Below are positions 11,230 through 28,400 of a DNA stretch of 64,000 nucleotides, in pieces. Source of the stretch: Parelaphostrongylus tenuis (lineage: Eukaryota > Nematoda > Chromadorea > Rhabditida > Metastrongylidae). Made by a program: the position numbers and the translations under genes. The notes under the pieces are model-generated. The model was given only the letters and a program-made list of their open reading frames with translations. It was not told the origin of the DNA and did no database searches. Every line of letters starts with the position of its first letter. Positions within the stretch are counted from its first letter, which is position 1. The DNA lies in NCBI GenBank assembly GCA_019055375.1, contig JAHQIW010007073.1:62001-126000 (forward strand), written 5' to 3'.

Positions 11230-11335
11230 GATTATCCTTTTACTGTGTTGTGCCTGACGATAGTTATAATGGGAGATCGACGCTATTGTCAGACGCAACA
11301 AGAATCAATGTTGGGAGAGACGTAGAGGGTTACTA
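11230..11335. repeat. Possible family H foldback remnant
   Basis: gtgttgtgcctgacgatag and ctattgtcagacgcaaca face each other and resemble the inner arms of the palindromic MITE at 13594-13757. Confidence 0.35.
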
Positions 11336-11578
11336 TATACGAAAAAACCAAAGAACTCCAAAACGAACAACAACGAAGTAGGAGATATACCAGAAAAAAA
11401 AACGTCGATTTTGTAGAGGAAAGGAAGACCTATCAAATGAAAAACAATATTCTAAAAGGATACGGCAAATCCCTCAAATTTCCTTTGCAATTACTACCGT
11501 ATGTCACCTATTTTTTTTCAATAGAAAATGTACCGTGCTATCGTCAACATATTCAATAGAAAAATAGGAAAAAATCAC

Positions 11579-17705
<6,127 letters not shown>

Positions 17706-17708
17706 CGT

Positions 17709-17728
17709 TCTGATATAAGATTACACTG
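17709..17728 (-). other. Trans-splice acceptors upstream of dhps
   Basis: On the minus strand two acceptor-like sites precede the ATG: TTTCATTTCAG (AG at 17727-17726) and TTATATCAG (AG at 17711-17710, four bases before the start codon). With the HAGH stop 256 bases upstream, these are candidate SL2 addition sites. Inference from position and consensus only. Confidence 0.55.
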
Positions 17729-17960
17729 AAATGAAAGATTACCATAGTCCAATCAAAGACATGCAAGTAGTTATTCCGAGATCAAGACACATGTCACGCA
17801 GAATTCTATCATCGTTAAAAAACCTTTAATAGAAAGAATAGTGGTACATCGAAACGACCAACTATGAGCTATTCCAAACTCCACAATCTCCTACCGATAT
17901 ATTACAACAGAAGACAAGTTTAGTAGCTCACTGGTGATACATCCTCCAGAACGATGTTAA

Positions 17961-20900
17961 TTAGGAAATGTTCTTCAACCTTTGAAGCGGTTTCTTCGCC
18001 TCCCGTACACGATCCATCACTGTCACGAGTTCAGTGGCACCAACTTTCTGCTGTATTTCTGACGATGTCGTTCTCATGAAAGGATTCGTTTCTTTCTCTT
18101 CTCTGATGGTTGACGGAACCGTAGGCTCGCCACGCGACTTTTGTTGTGCAGCCCATTCGAGTTTACGTTTGACATTCTGGAATTCGTGATATTACATAAG
18201 ATATATATACAGTGGCCCGTGTTTGCGCAGTGGTTAGAGGTGCTCCGCGAATTACGCGTAGTCGACAGATGGATCCCGCATCCACTACTTATCAGTCATC
18301 ATCTCCGTGAGAGTCGCGGCCACTGCTAATCACTGCAAAGGCCAGATATGGTTCTGTTAACAAACAATGCTGGATGAAGAATACATGACACATCCCTCAG
18401 GAATGACCAACGCCAAGAGCTTCGTGTCTATGCCTTGTAGATACAAAGTCTGGAGAATCTCTAAGCTTCATCTTGATATGAAGGGAAGCGATAAAGCTCT
18501 CGGCGCTGATCAGTCTCTAAGGGATGGTCATGCATTCGTCTTCTAGGACCGCTTGAGGTGATTGAGCATATTTGGCCTTCACAGTGACCCGCTGCAGCTT
18601 ATCAGAGTATCAAGTCATGCTGCTATCCTCCCAGACAAGTGTGGGGCAAATGCACCAACCACAAAGGCGATAAGACAGTTTTATGAGCTATGAAAACGGA
18701 ATCGAACAAACGACCATCGATTGACTGATCGCAACGTGTGTCGCACAGCACTCTAACCACTGCGCTACATACGCTCCTAGTGAAGGCATGCTCCTCAAAT
18801 TTCTGAGAAAATAAAGACGGGACAATGCCCTCATATCTACTCAGAAACAATCAATTATTACAGAGGAACCTGCCTCGTTACTTGGCTCGACGTGATGGGC
18901 AAACTTCAGATTGTTGTATGTGTATTCATGTCCTGGATAGACATAAGTATCGTCTGGTAGCTTGGCAAGTATTTCGTTTAGATTATGGTGCATCTCTGCA
19001 GCATTACCTTCAAAAAACCTATTGAATTATAAGTACAAAGGTCAAGGACGACGACTTCTAATAATGCTCCAGAAGTCACAGGCACAATTCTGCAGACCGC
19101 CATGCCAAATAGGCTTGCAATTTCTAATATTTCTCAGATCAGAACCGGGCAAAAAGCCTTTCCCTACATTCATATACACACTTTTCTTCAAAAAAAAAGT
19201 ATTGACCTTTTCAAATTCCTGAAAGTGAGGCTTTCATAGATCAAAGTGAAATACAAAAACGCATCGTTACTCTGTAGAAAGTAAAATCTACTAGCAACAA
19301 GCTGACGATCAAAATAGAGCCAGACTCAATGATTCGTACCCATGGAAAATACTTTTATATCTTACCCTCAAAGAACTTCCCACAACCAGCAATAAAGAGC
19401 GTATCCCCCGTGAGGACGATCGGATGTTTGTCGCCAGAATGAGAAACATAATAGCATATATGACCTTTGGTGTGGCATGGTGTCTTCAGAGAAGTCACCT
19501 AAAAGGTGAACGACGTTAATCAACACTGCCAGCATTCGAATCCTTATGAATTAAATGTTCAACCTCCATCTGACCAACACGAAATTTCTCTTCGTGCTCG
19601 ACTTTCCTGCTCACATGATCAATGCGATTATCACCACCATAGATTTCCGCCTCATCTGCCGACCAGATCTTCCGGAATTCATTCATTCCTCCAGCATGAT
19701 CCCAGTGATGGTGTGTAACTAAAGCCGCCGCGACCGTCACCTGCGAATTCAGAAGGAATATTATAACAGCCATATGCGCATTCACCTCACTAGAAATCAT
19801 TTTTTTGAAAGCATAGCCTCAAGTCATTCATGAGATCTGTTATGGCACTTATGAAGTTCTAGACACGTTTTTGGTCCTTTCAGCCTCATCAGTAGCAGAG
19901 TGCGTTTCGTTTGAGCCAATCCTAGTGGCGAGCATGCCCCTCACATGAAGGCATCGACGACGAACAACTTATCAAATCTACTATTCATGAGTATCGACTC
20001 AGTGCAATGTCGGGTGATTTTCACTTAATGCATGTGCAGTGTGAGTTGTTCGTAGTCCATTCCTTTATATGTAGGGGTATACTACTCTACAAGGGATTGG
20101 CTCAAACGAAAAGCTCTGTGCTACTGTTGAGGCTCAAAGGCCGAAACACATGTCCAGTACCTCATAAGTGTCATAACAGACCTCATAAAAGGCTAAAAAT
20201 TGTTGTCAGGATGTATGAATTTGTAGCGAGGTCTTAAAAAGCAGTCGAATGTAAGAAGTGATTTTTATTAGAAAAAACAGACAGATATATAATGGATATT
20301 AAAGTACTGATGACAATTGTCCTAATATGTGCTGGTATTCTTGCAAAATCTACTCGCGATTAAAGCATAGTACTAGGAAATATAAATTTCTGTATAACGC
20401 CTGAGAATTCCCTTCTGCTGATCAATATATTCACGATGACATAGCTTCTTACAACTGTCGATAACGCTTGCATAATTAGAGCACCTGCTTTGGGAATTGA
20501 TAGAAGGATAGAGGGTAAAGCTCTCAGAGTGATGTTGGCACCCTCAGGTACCAAAGTATATGTCATCATGAGAAAGCACTATCAAATCTCACAATTAAGA
20601 AGACGTAGTGAATGGAGAATCACGAGATGCTCACTCATTCGACTGCTTCAGCATTTTTAATAGTGAATCATTCCGTCCTTACAATGGCTCGCTATGTGCT
20701 ACCGATGTACCAAGTGAGTTCTGCTCTACCCTCCAGACAAGTCTTATACCAATTCGCCGATCCTGGAAGAATAGAAAGCCTGGTTAGTCTTGCACCCGGA
20801 TCAAACTATAGTAACAAGTGTGTGTTGGAGGGCACCTCTAAACACTGCGCCATAGAAATCCTTGTAAGGACCTGATATTGTTATAGATAGAGTGGCCGTT

Positions 20901-22196
20901 GTGACATCCATAGGTGCAACAGTCAGCTACAGCGAAAAATCGAGCGTTGTCGTGAGAGTGTTAAAAATCAGGAGATATTCAAAACTGAGAAAAAATTGAT
21001 CTGAAAGAGTTCATTACAGCCACCGCATCAACAGTTGCATATCAAGTATTACAGCTTCCTGATGAAAAGATGTGGTTTTGTCAAATAATTGCTTCCATAG
21101 TCAAAAGATGAGCTTTGACAAGAGAAACAAGAAGAAAACAACTCTTCAATCCCGCGAGATGAAAAAACCCATCGCAAGAAGTAAACTAGTTCACAAAGGC
21201 CAACAGATCTTACGATTCTTACGTTGATTACCACTGTAAGTAACGCTCGTCTTGCAGTTATAAGCGCTCTAGATAACTTCACGTGCCTTTCATCCGTTGC
21301 CGCGAATGTCGTGGAATGCTGGTCGAGACGACTCTCCTTATCATCTAGCAGAGCTAAGGCCTTCCCTAGGGCGCCTAGTTGATTGACAGCAAAAGAGTGC
21401 TTGGGGCTTGGAGACCGAACTAAGCACATTGCTTGTCACCTTCGTTATCTGACACGCCGCATCTTACCACTGTGTTTACCTGCATTAGAGATCCAGAACA
21501 TGAACTCAAATGTCTCAAATGGTTGCAAATTATTGACCAAATTAACCCTTGCTCTACGAAAGCAGTTTTCGGTTGGATCGCTGTTCGTACGAGCAAGTTG
21601 CCGCGATTGTCGTGAATGCTGGTCGAGACGCACGGAATTTATGTTCACTATAATACCTCAACAAAGTCTTATCAGTGGTAATCCATCATTTAAGAATAAT
21701 TAAGTACCTTCAGAAACTTTACTTATCAAATAAGCATCAAGTTTCATTGAGAGTCGCGCCAATCTTCATGTGCCGTCCGGACAGGGCGGATACATAAGTA
21801 TCGTTTTCGCTACACACAGTAGCGGAGAGTTAACACACAAATTCATTGGCGCTTAGCCTTTCAACTCATTTCACAACCGAACTGCCAACACCCGCAAAAC
21901 CCACACAAACACTAGACAGGAAACACCTCTATGTAAACCGATGAACGACTCCAACGGAAGTAGAAGAAGAAAAGGCTGAAAACTGGACGGAAAAGAAGAA
22001 TCAAAAAGGAAAACAACGAGATAGTTACCTTGTGACTATCCGCAACATTCTTAACCTTCTTCGGTTCGACTGGATCCACTACGAAGCCTTTCATGTCCTT
22101 CTCACTGTACACAAGATACATGTAGTTGTCCTCGAGAGCTGGTACTGGTACTACTCGCATCATTTTTCCTGCTACACCACGAAGAACAGATTGCAT
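17961..22196 (-). CDS. HAGH: Glyoxalase II (hydroxyacylglutathione hydrolase)
   Basis: Hydrolyses S-lactoylglutathione to lactate and glutathione, the second step of methylglyoxal detoxification; a metallo-beta-lactamase-fold enzyme with two metal ions. Exons: 22196-22029, 19740-19564, 19498-19366, 19007-18862, 18176-17961; all phases agree and give 279 residues (family about 260). Metal ligands are visible: HHHWDH (residues 66-71), His124 in PCHTKGH, Asp147 in TGDTLF, His186 in GHEYT. The GCGKFFEG loop keeps the substrate-binding Lys (156), but the usual Tyr two residues on is Phe158. The C-terminus has the expected GEPTVPST and NPFMR blocks. Start: an ATG three bases after a strong acceptor; it gives a short leader before [15 protein letters not shown], so cytosolic or mitochondrial targeting is open. 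Intron 1 is 2.3 kb and carries E-family ribozymes and a SINE. Confidence 0.95.
18205..18440 (+). mobile_element. SINE family B copy, diverged
   Basis: tRNA-like head gtttgcgcagtggttagagg, then agatggatcccgcatcc, and the usual tail catccctcaggaatgacca. Lies in HAGH intron 4 tail to tail with the next copy. Confidence 0.65.
18485..18785 (-). mobile_element. SINE family B copy
   Basis: gcgataaagctctcggcgct through cctcccagacaagtg to ctaaccactgcgctacatac, the complement of the tRNA-like head. Forms an inverted pair with the copy at 18205. Confidence 0.7.
19856..19897 (-). ncRNA. Hammerhead remnant, family E copy 1
   Basis: Minus strand: GCUA, CUGAUGA (19892-19886), GGCUGAAAGGACC, then CAAAAACGUGUC and UAG. 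Stem I (CUA with UAG) is kept, but the G of GAAA is lost, so the copy is predicted inactive. Confidence 0.6.
20117..20160 (+). ncRNA. Hammerhead, family E copy 2 (one core change)
   Basis: Core is CUGUUGA (20124-20130), with U instead of the invariant A. Stem II is GGCU (20131-20134) with GGCC (20139-20142), loop CAAA. GAAA is 20143-20146. Stem III is A20146-U20153 and C20147-G20152 around ACAU. The cleavage triplet GUC ends at 20154. Stem I is five pairs with one A-C mismatch next to the cleavage site. Fold kept, activity doubtful. Confidence 0.7.
20590..20875 (-). mobile_element. SINE family B copy, diverged
   Basis: actcattcgactgcttcag, cttacaatggctcgct, ctccagacaagtcttatacc and ggcacctctaaacactgcgc occur in the family B order. 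In HAGH intron 1, same orientation as the gene. Confidence 0.55.
20876..22028. other. HAGH intron 1, remaining part
   Basis: No exon or RNA seen. Two related stretches, about 21290-21330 and 21595-21630, share a core reading gaatgctggtcgagacg, an old local duplication. Confidence 0.4.
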
Positions 22197-22198
22197 CC

Positions 22199-22212
22199 AC
22201 TGAATGAGAAAG
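22199..22212 (-). other. Trans-splice acceptor upstream of HAGH
   Basis: Minus strand TTTCTCATTCAG ends at 22200, leaving TGG before the ATG at 22196. A second acceptor, TTTTTTCAG, lies about 30 bases further upstream. No upstream exon of HAGH is needed, so SL2 addition is the simplest reading. Confidence 0.55.
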
Positions 22213-22329
22213 ACTACCTGAATGATTTTCATCTGAAAAAACCACGATACAAAGGAAATCAATCTCCCACAAAGTACAAGATTTCAGTGATCGCGAACAC
22301 GTAGCTCGTAATTCTAACTGAAAATGAAA

Positions 22330-22335
22330 TTTATT
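22330..22335 (-). terminator. Poly(A) signal of ash-2
   Basis: AATAAA on the minus strand, 105 bases after the ash-2 stop codon and 134 bases before the HAGH start. Confidence 0.6.
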
Positions 22336-22439
22336 TACAAAATTGCACTGTCTAGCAGACATAACAAAGCAGATCTCGTACTCAGACATGACTTTATATA
22401 CAACAAACTAAAGCGAAAATCGTGATGAGATCACAAAAA

Positions 22440-25400
22440 CTACACATGACCATTACAGACAAGGTATAAAGCTTCACTTAGGGTTTGTTCTACGTAGAGT
22501 TCTTCAACTCTAGCGCTCATCGGCAAGGCACCTGGAGGTAAATGCTGCAATCGTGGTCCGAAATTGCATCTTAGCGTCGCATCTGTAAGTGAATAAAACC
22601 GGTTCTAACAGCACTAAAACCCAAAAACGAGACTAACAACAAGTCATTCCATCATTTGAACAGAGCTTGAAAAATCTGGAAGGCTAAAGAGATTAAAGGA
22701 TAAGATGATAAGGCTTCCAGCGTAGATAAATTGGGAAGTGCCATGCATTCGACTTCATCAAGCATCGTTGAAATTCACTGAATGCACAACTAGTCTTTAC
22801 AATGGAAGGACTCGCGAAGGGCTACAGATGCCTAACGCCAGTGCTGCTATCCTTCCAGATAAGACTGAGCACCCAATAGCCAACCTGGACAATGGAAGAT
22901 TTCGTAAGCTTCAGATGCAGGGTCGAACCATCGACTACTTGTATGTCTCAGGGCACCTCTAAGTACTGTTTAATAAGCTCCTCAACTGATAAAGGAAAAA
23001 AGATAAAGCTTTCGGCGTTGATCAACCCTGAGGGATGCGCCATGCATTCGACTTCAATTTTTAATTTCGTTTGAGGTGATTGAATGCATATCTGGCCTAT
23101 ACAATGACTCGCGGTGGCCTGCCGCTGAACCGAGTCAGTACTGCTTATCCTCCCAGACAAGTCTGAGACCTGTCTGGTACCTCAACTGATACATAAACTG
23201 ATATTTTAACTTCGCTTCTTTTCCGTTAGACGGCACAAGACGAAGAAACGACCCCTTTCGCTGGACAACAAAATCCATAAAAGTGTTGTAGTCAATCGAA
23301 AGATCAAATCCCAAGCTTCTGCGCTAAGTGCTCTTTTGCAAAGACTCTTTCATAAAGCTGTAGCATTCAAAACAAACTGTGTTCTGAACCGGCCGTTTGC
23401 TTCAAGTGTCAATTCGCTGGAAGCAGGAAAAGCACATGAACTTGTAGAGGAAATCTTCTAGTATCACAATTTTACGTTTTATCTGAAGGTTTTTTTCGAA
23501 GCAAAGAAAAAAATTTTAATCAAATAACAAAAATAGCACTTCACATATTTCGCGCCAACACATTTCTATCGATCTATCGCGGAATGCCGTGTAGAATCTC
23601 CAGAATCTCGGCCAGCAGACCCCCAAACCCCACACTAGCCGAAAAACAAGCGCACCGATTATGTACAACTTGATTTTATCTTACTTGCTAAGCTGACGTG
23701 AAACGGTCTTTCCAGAAAATAAGCACAGCGTTGGAGGTGCACTAGCCCCAGATTCAAGCTTTTCTCATTGTCTAGCGGGAGTGGTCGTTTCTCCATACCG
23801 TATCGTCTAACGCAAAAGCTCCTCGACTTAAATAATTTAACAACTCATAGACTGTCCGGATAGTAATGGAGATAAGAAACGCAGGGATTCTCTCGCAACA
23901 AATACATTTTCAAGCCAAATAGTTTCACAGCCGATCAGAGAGCTTCACTTACTTTTAAATATAGATATAGCTGGATGGTAGAAACCTCTGTAGATATCAG
24001 TAAACGCAACACCGCAAGATTTGCCGTTTTTGAAGAACTCGATCTGAAAAACACTGTATGATCGAGTTTCAAAGGAGCCGTGGAATACAAATGACCAACT
24101 CGGCTTCCTTTCAGAGTTTCCAATGACTTGAGCACATCCGAAACTTCATCATGGCTCTCGTAAAAGTAATTGTGCTTGAAGTTGATGAGAGGAAGGTCCT
24201 GGATGATACAACCGATATCAAAGTGTCAACCCGAGTTAATGTTCAAAACATGGGCAAAACATCACCTTATATGAGGGAGGCAAATAACGGTTAGATGGAC
24301 CTGGGTGAACAGGATCGTGAGGTAGGTGAATGAGACACCCAAGTATGTCGCCTTCCTGAAATGACTGCCGCACCTATATAGCTGATTAGATAGAAGTTCC
24401 GTAAAATAGGCTCATAGTTGAGTGATATGGAACCCCTGGCATGGTGAACGCAGGTTCAACTCCCGCCTTAGGCTGAAAGTTCTGATCACGATATAATTGA
24501 CTTAGAATTAAGAAAAAAGCTCTCGGTGTTGGTCACTCGCTGAGGGACGCGTCATGCATTTCTCTTCAATTTTAGCTTTATTTGAGGTGATTGGATGTAT
24601 TTCTAATATCTAAGTGACTTGCGGAGCGCCGTGGCCGAGTAATTTAGTTGCGATGTTAGTCAAGGCGCGCGTGGAGCCCAACTCCACCCCACACTTCTCT
24701 CCGGCAGTCAACAACTAGAACGCCACAGCAAAGCTATCCTCGTGATTGCAGGAGGACTCGCTCGACCAGTATTCTTCGCCGTTCAAGAAGACGAAAAACG
24801 AATTGAATGCTAGAAGTACTGGATCCGCACAGGGAAAAAAACACTGTGATGACGGATCAAATGAGTGCCAAAAAAATAAGTATGACTGGTGGCCTACCAA
24901 TGTATTAAGCCAGAGCTACTACTCTCCTACACAAGTCTGATACCGATTCACCAACCCCGCATGGATTGAATGCCATTGGTGAGTCTCCAGCGCGGGATAG
25001 ACCATGGACCATCGACTGAGCGACCATGTGTGTCGCAGAGCAATTCCAACCACTTCGCCAACACGTTAATCATCATAATCACCCTACGCGGCCTTTTCTA
25101 GATACTAACCCAGCAGGTATCTCAGATATGGACCAAGAGCAAACAGCCATACGTTTATAACCAGATGATGGCTATGTTGCATCTCGAGGAAAAGTCGCGT
25201 GAGGTGGGAAAGCGACGGCTTGACGCCGCCTGCCTATCAACGTTGACCCTCGAAGGATTGAAATTCTTTATTCCCAATCAGTTATATCCGATGAGGACGT
25301 GAGAATAAATCTCGCCTCCACCGATTTGCAGTCCATAATCCATAACACTACAGCATATGTGTCTGAGAGAGATGTTGATCCAGTCACATGTAATCTTAAA

Positions 25401-28400
25401 AGTCTGGACGTATCCTTTCATAGAAGTTGTCGTGTCGTCACAACCGATATTGACCGGTCACTTTCGATATGAATGAGATTTGCCAATGCTCCAAAACGCT
25501 GTACTCTACGTGATTCTTGACATTGGATCCGCATGTCCAGCCTAACGGATCAAATTCAAGAAACTCTTCATTCTGATGACCCTTCTGGATTGATCAAGAT
25601 GAACCTCATGAACCTCCTACATCGCAGCTCGAACAACCTCAAATCATTTTGTGCCGGTAACCTCTGGAAATGAAACCTCGCCTTACGAAAGTTAGAAACA
25701 CTTTGAACCTTGTTAATCGGTCAAATTAGCAATGCATGTTCTGAACTAATTCAACAAAAACGAATAACTACAGAAAATTGAGAAGTTATAAATGATTGAG
25801 GACGTGAAAACATACGCACCTTGTATCCGCCGAAGTGGTACTTCTTTCCTATGGCATCATGAAACTTCGTTCCTTTCAAGGATCGCCAGCTATAGGATAA
25901 CTTGTTGTATCCAATACATGACTGAACAACAGCTGAAACATTTCGAAACCCGTATTTCATTTGATTTCGGCATCAGTAAGCAATCCTTCGGTTAATACTA
26001 AAACATATGTTATAACACTCTTTTTGCCGCTAACATGTCTACTCTTAAACTTTCTTCGAAACGCCATAACTCTATTTGAGCGCCTTTTAGAGAAACATGG
26101 ATTAAATCGAGGGCTCCAAGCCACTAGATTCGACTTGATGGGACCCCGCAGATCCACACTGGTGAGGATGACTGCTGTTGACATAGGAGTGAAATATTAT
26201 GGAACTCAGGAACATGTTGGAAAAAAAACCTTAGCCGCAATTTAACTACGACGCCCGCCAGTAGTACCCGCCTGCCGCGTGCGGCGTACGACACCGCGAA
26301 TCGTGGTGCATTCTTAGATCACGCGGCACTCAAAGGATCAATATTAGTATTCTATTCAACCTATCCTTACGTAAAGCTATAACATGAGAGCTAAAAGTGA
26401 AAATTAGAAGGAAAATTTAGATTTCACACTGACCAAGAGGTTGACTCCAACCGATTCGGACATGTGAGTCTTCGGGTTGTTTCAGGAAATTAACCTCGAA
26501 ATACCACGTTCCTTTAGCAACTGCGTGAGTTGCACGTGCAACTCGATAGCCTTCAAATCCTGTGACTGTCAGCTGGTCGTCGGATACCCGCAACTTAAAT
26601 CAACCACAATAAAAATTTAGTCAAATACAAAATAAATTCAAGGTATAATTGCTCCTACTTCGTGAGCTCTATCATTAGGTGAAATGGTAACCGTCCGTTG
26701 GATATGTAGTCGATACAAATGGGAAGGAATTATTCGTAGTGTGGAACCGTCGTCTTCTTCGGGTGGCATCCTGGGTGAGAATATTTGAGAAAGAACGTAT
26801 CAGAAGTGAGGATTTCAGATTACGCATTAACACATAATATTCGAAAATCGATAAAATTTTCGCTACAGCGTGTACCGAGAACGATACACGCGTGTCCGAG
26901 CTGTTCGGACGACTTACGATTACTGACGCAACCTCCCTCCCTACCCTAGAGAAAGATCTTGTATTTGTTTGTTAAATTTAGGTCTTGAAAGGGCTTTATC
27001 ACCATCAAATGATGAAGCATCACTGAAAAGGACTATGAGGGCGCTTTTAGTAGAAGAACGTCCAAACGTTTTTTCTAGCCGTCCGAATTGCCCACTATCC
27101 TAAAACGACGGCTGTAGCGAAAGTGTTCATTGGAATGAAGAGCCATGAAACTTATATATTCTGCTATGGATCGAAGCTAGTTGAGAACTAGCAGACGACC
27201 AGCATCACCTTCTTCTGAGTCGAACAACTGGGCGCATGCCACCGTTTCTCGTAGAGATTCTATTCTTCGTCTCACTCACAGCACAGTCGAGTCACAAAAC
27301 GTCACACATCACACAGTCTGTTCTCGTTGCATTACGATCGAGTGGTGTTTTCGTAAAAGTGAACTTTGGAAGATAGAAATTATAATTTGATTTTATTACA
27401 CAGAGTGGAGCAGGACAATAGTAAATCACTGAAAAAGGTCCCTGAAAACTCTAAAAGAAATGGAATAAAAAATTTTGTATTGATTTCTGAGCAACCTAGC
27501 ACAGCATGAGACTGAGGTGACTTAGACTGAAATGGCCAGCAAAGGACAAACCTGTCGATAACATTTGGATCCCGTTCCACAAGAAAATACCGATAACCTT
27601 CCTTGTTGAATGGAAAGTCCACTGACCCAGATCCGTCGGGTGCAGCGAGCCTCGAAGAAGAATAATCAGTGGCACTAGACGATAAATGTTAATATTGTTG
27701 ATATCGATCAATCATGAAGAGAAAATTGCATTAAGTTTATGTTACTACGCATACAGATGAGATTATTGTTTCTCGGAAACAAGTCCATTAGCTCTTCATG
27801 GATAAACCCGGAAAATTAAGCCACAAGAGTTAGCCCGCTTCTTCCTCTTCCGGCAGGACCAGAAGACTATCAAAAGACTGCGGACAAGAGTTCAGGTCTG
27901 AGCACACTTCCAGGTAAATTCCCTATCCAACCTATCGGGCTCGCTCCAAAAGAGTGTATTGTTATTGCCCAAGCCCTAATGAACGTGAGAGTCCACAATA
28001 ATATATATCATTTAGTAATTCTGTAAAGTTCTAAAACAACTGAGGCCTCACAGTTTGGGCTTCTTTCCTCCGACAGCATCAACATTACGACGTTTAGATG
28101 CGCCACGTGTCTTCGGTCCACCATCTATGTCGGACTCTGCTCCCGACATCCTACCACCCATTCCTTGATGCGCACCAACCAACGTCGACGAGAGGTTGCC
28201 CTTTTCACCACTCGTAGTTTTCTTTCCTATCTCAAATCCAATGGCATTAGAAAATTTAACACCGAACGAGAGTTATAAAAACCTGAGCTAATTAAGAGCG
28301 AAAGCTCATGCAGTAAATGTGCAGGCCCGCGAACTGCTAAGACGGCTTACAAAAAATGGCGAGGCCCTCGACGAGGATTTGGCACTTTTTTGGTAAAACT

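Larger units (their letters stand above)
19820..20230. mobile_element. Hammerhead element family E, inverted dimer
   Basis: A minus-strand unit (19985-19820) and a plus-strand unit (20040-20230) lie head to head around about 55 bases. Shared blocks, in order: ttcatgtgagggg, gattggctcaaacgaaa, the hammerhead, cataagtgccataacagac. It sits in HAGH intron 1 and has no coding capacity. No target-site duplication was recognised. Confidence 0.65.

Noticed and set aside
18215..18300. tRNA gene-like sequence (gcgcagtggttagaggtgct ... ggatcccgcatcc)
   Set aside because: It is the head of a SINE B copy with a SINE tail; it lacks a foldable acceptor stem, and similar heads recur many times in the window.
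25961..26245. 94-codon plus-strand open frame
   Set aside because: Lies in an intron of ash-2 on the other strand and shows no recognisable family.
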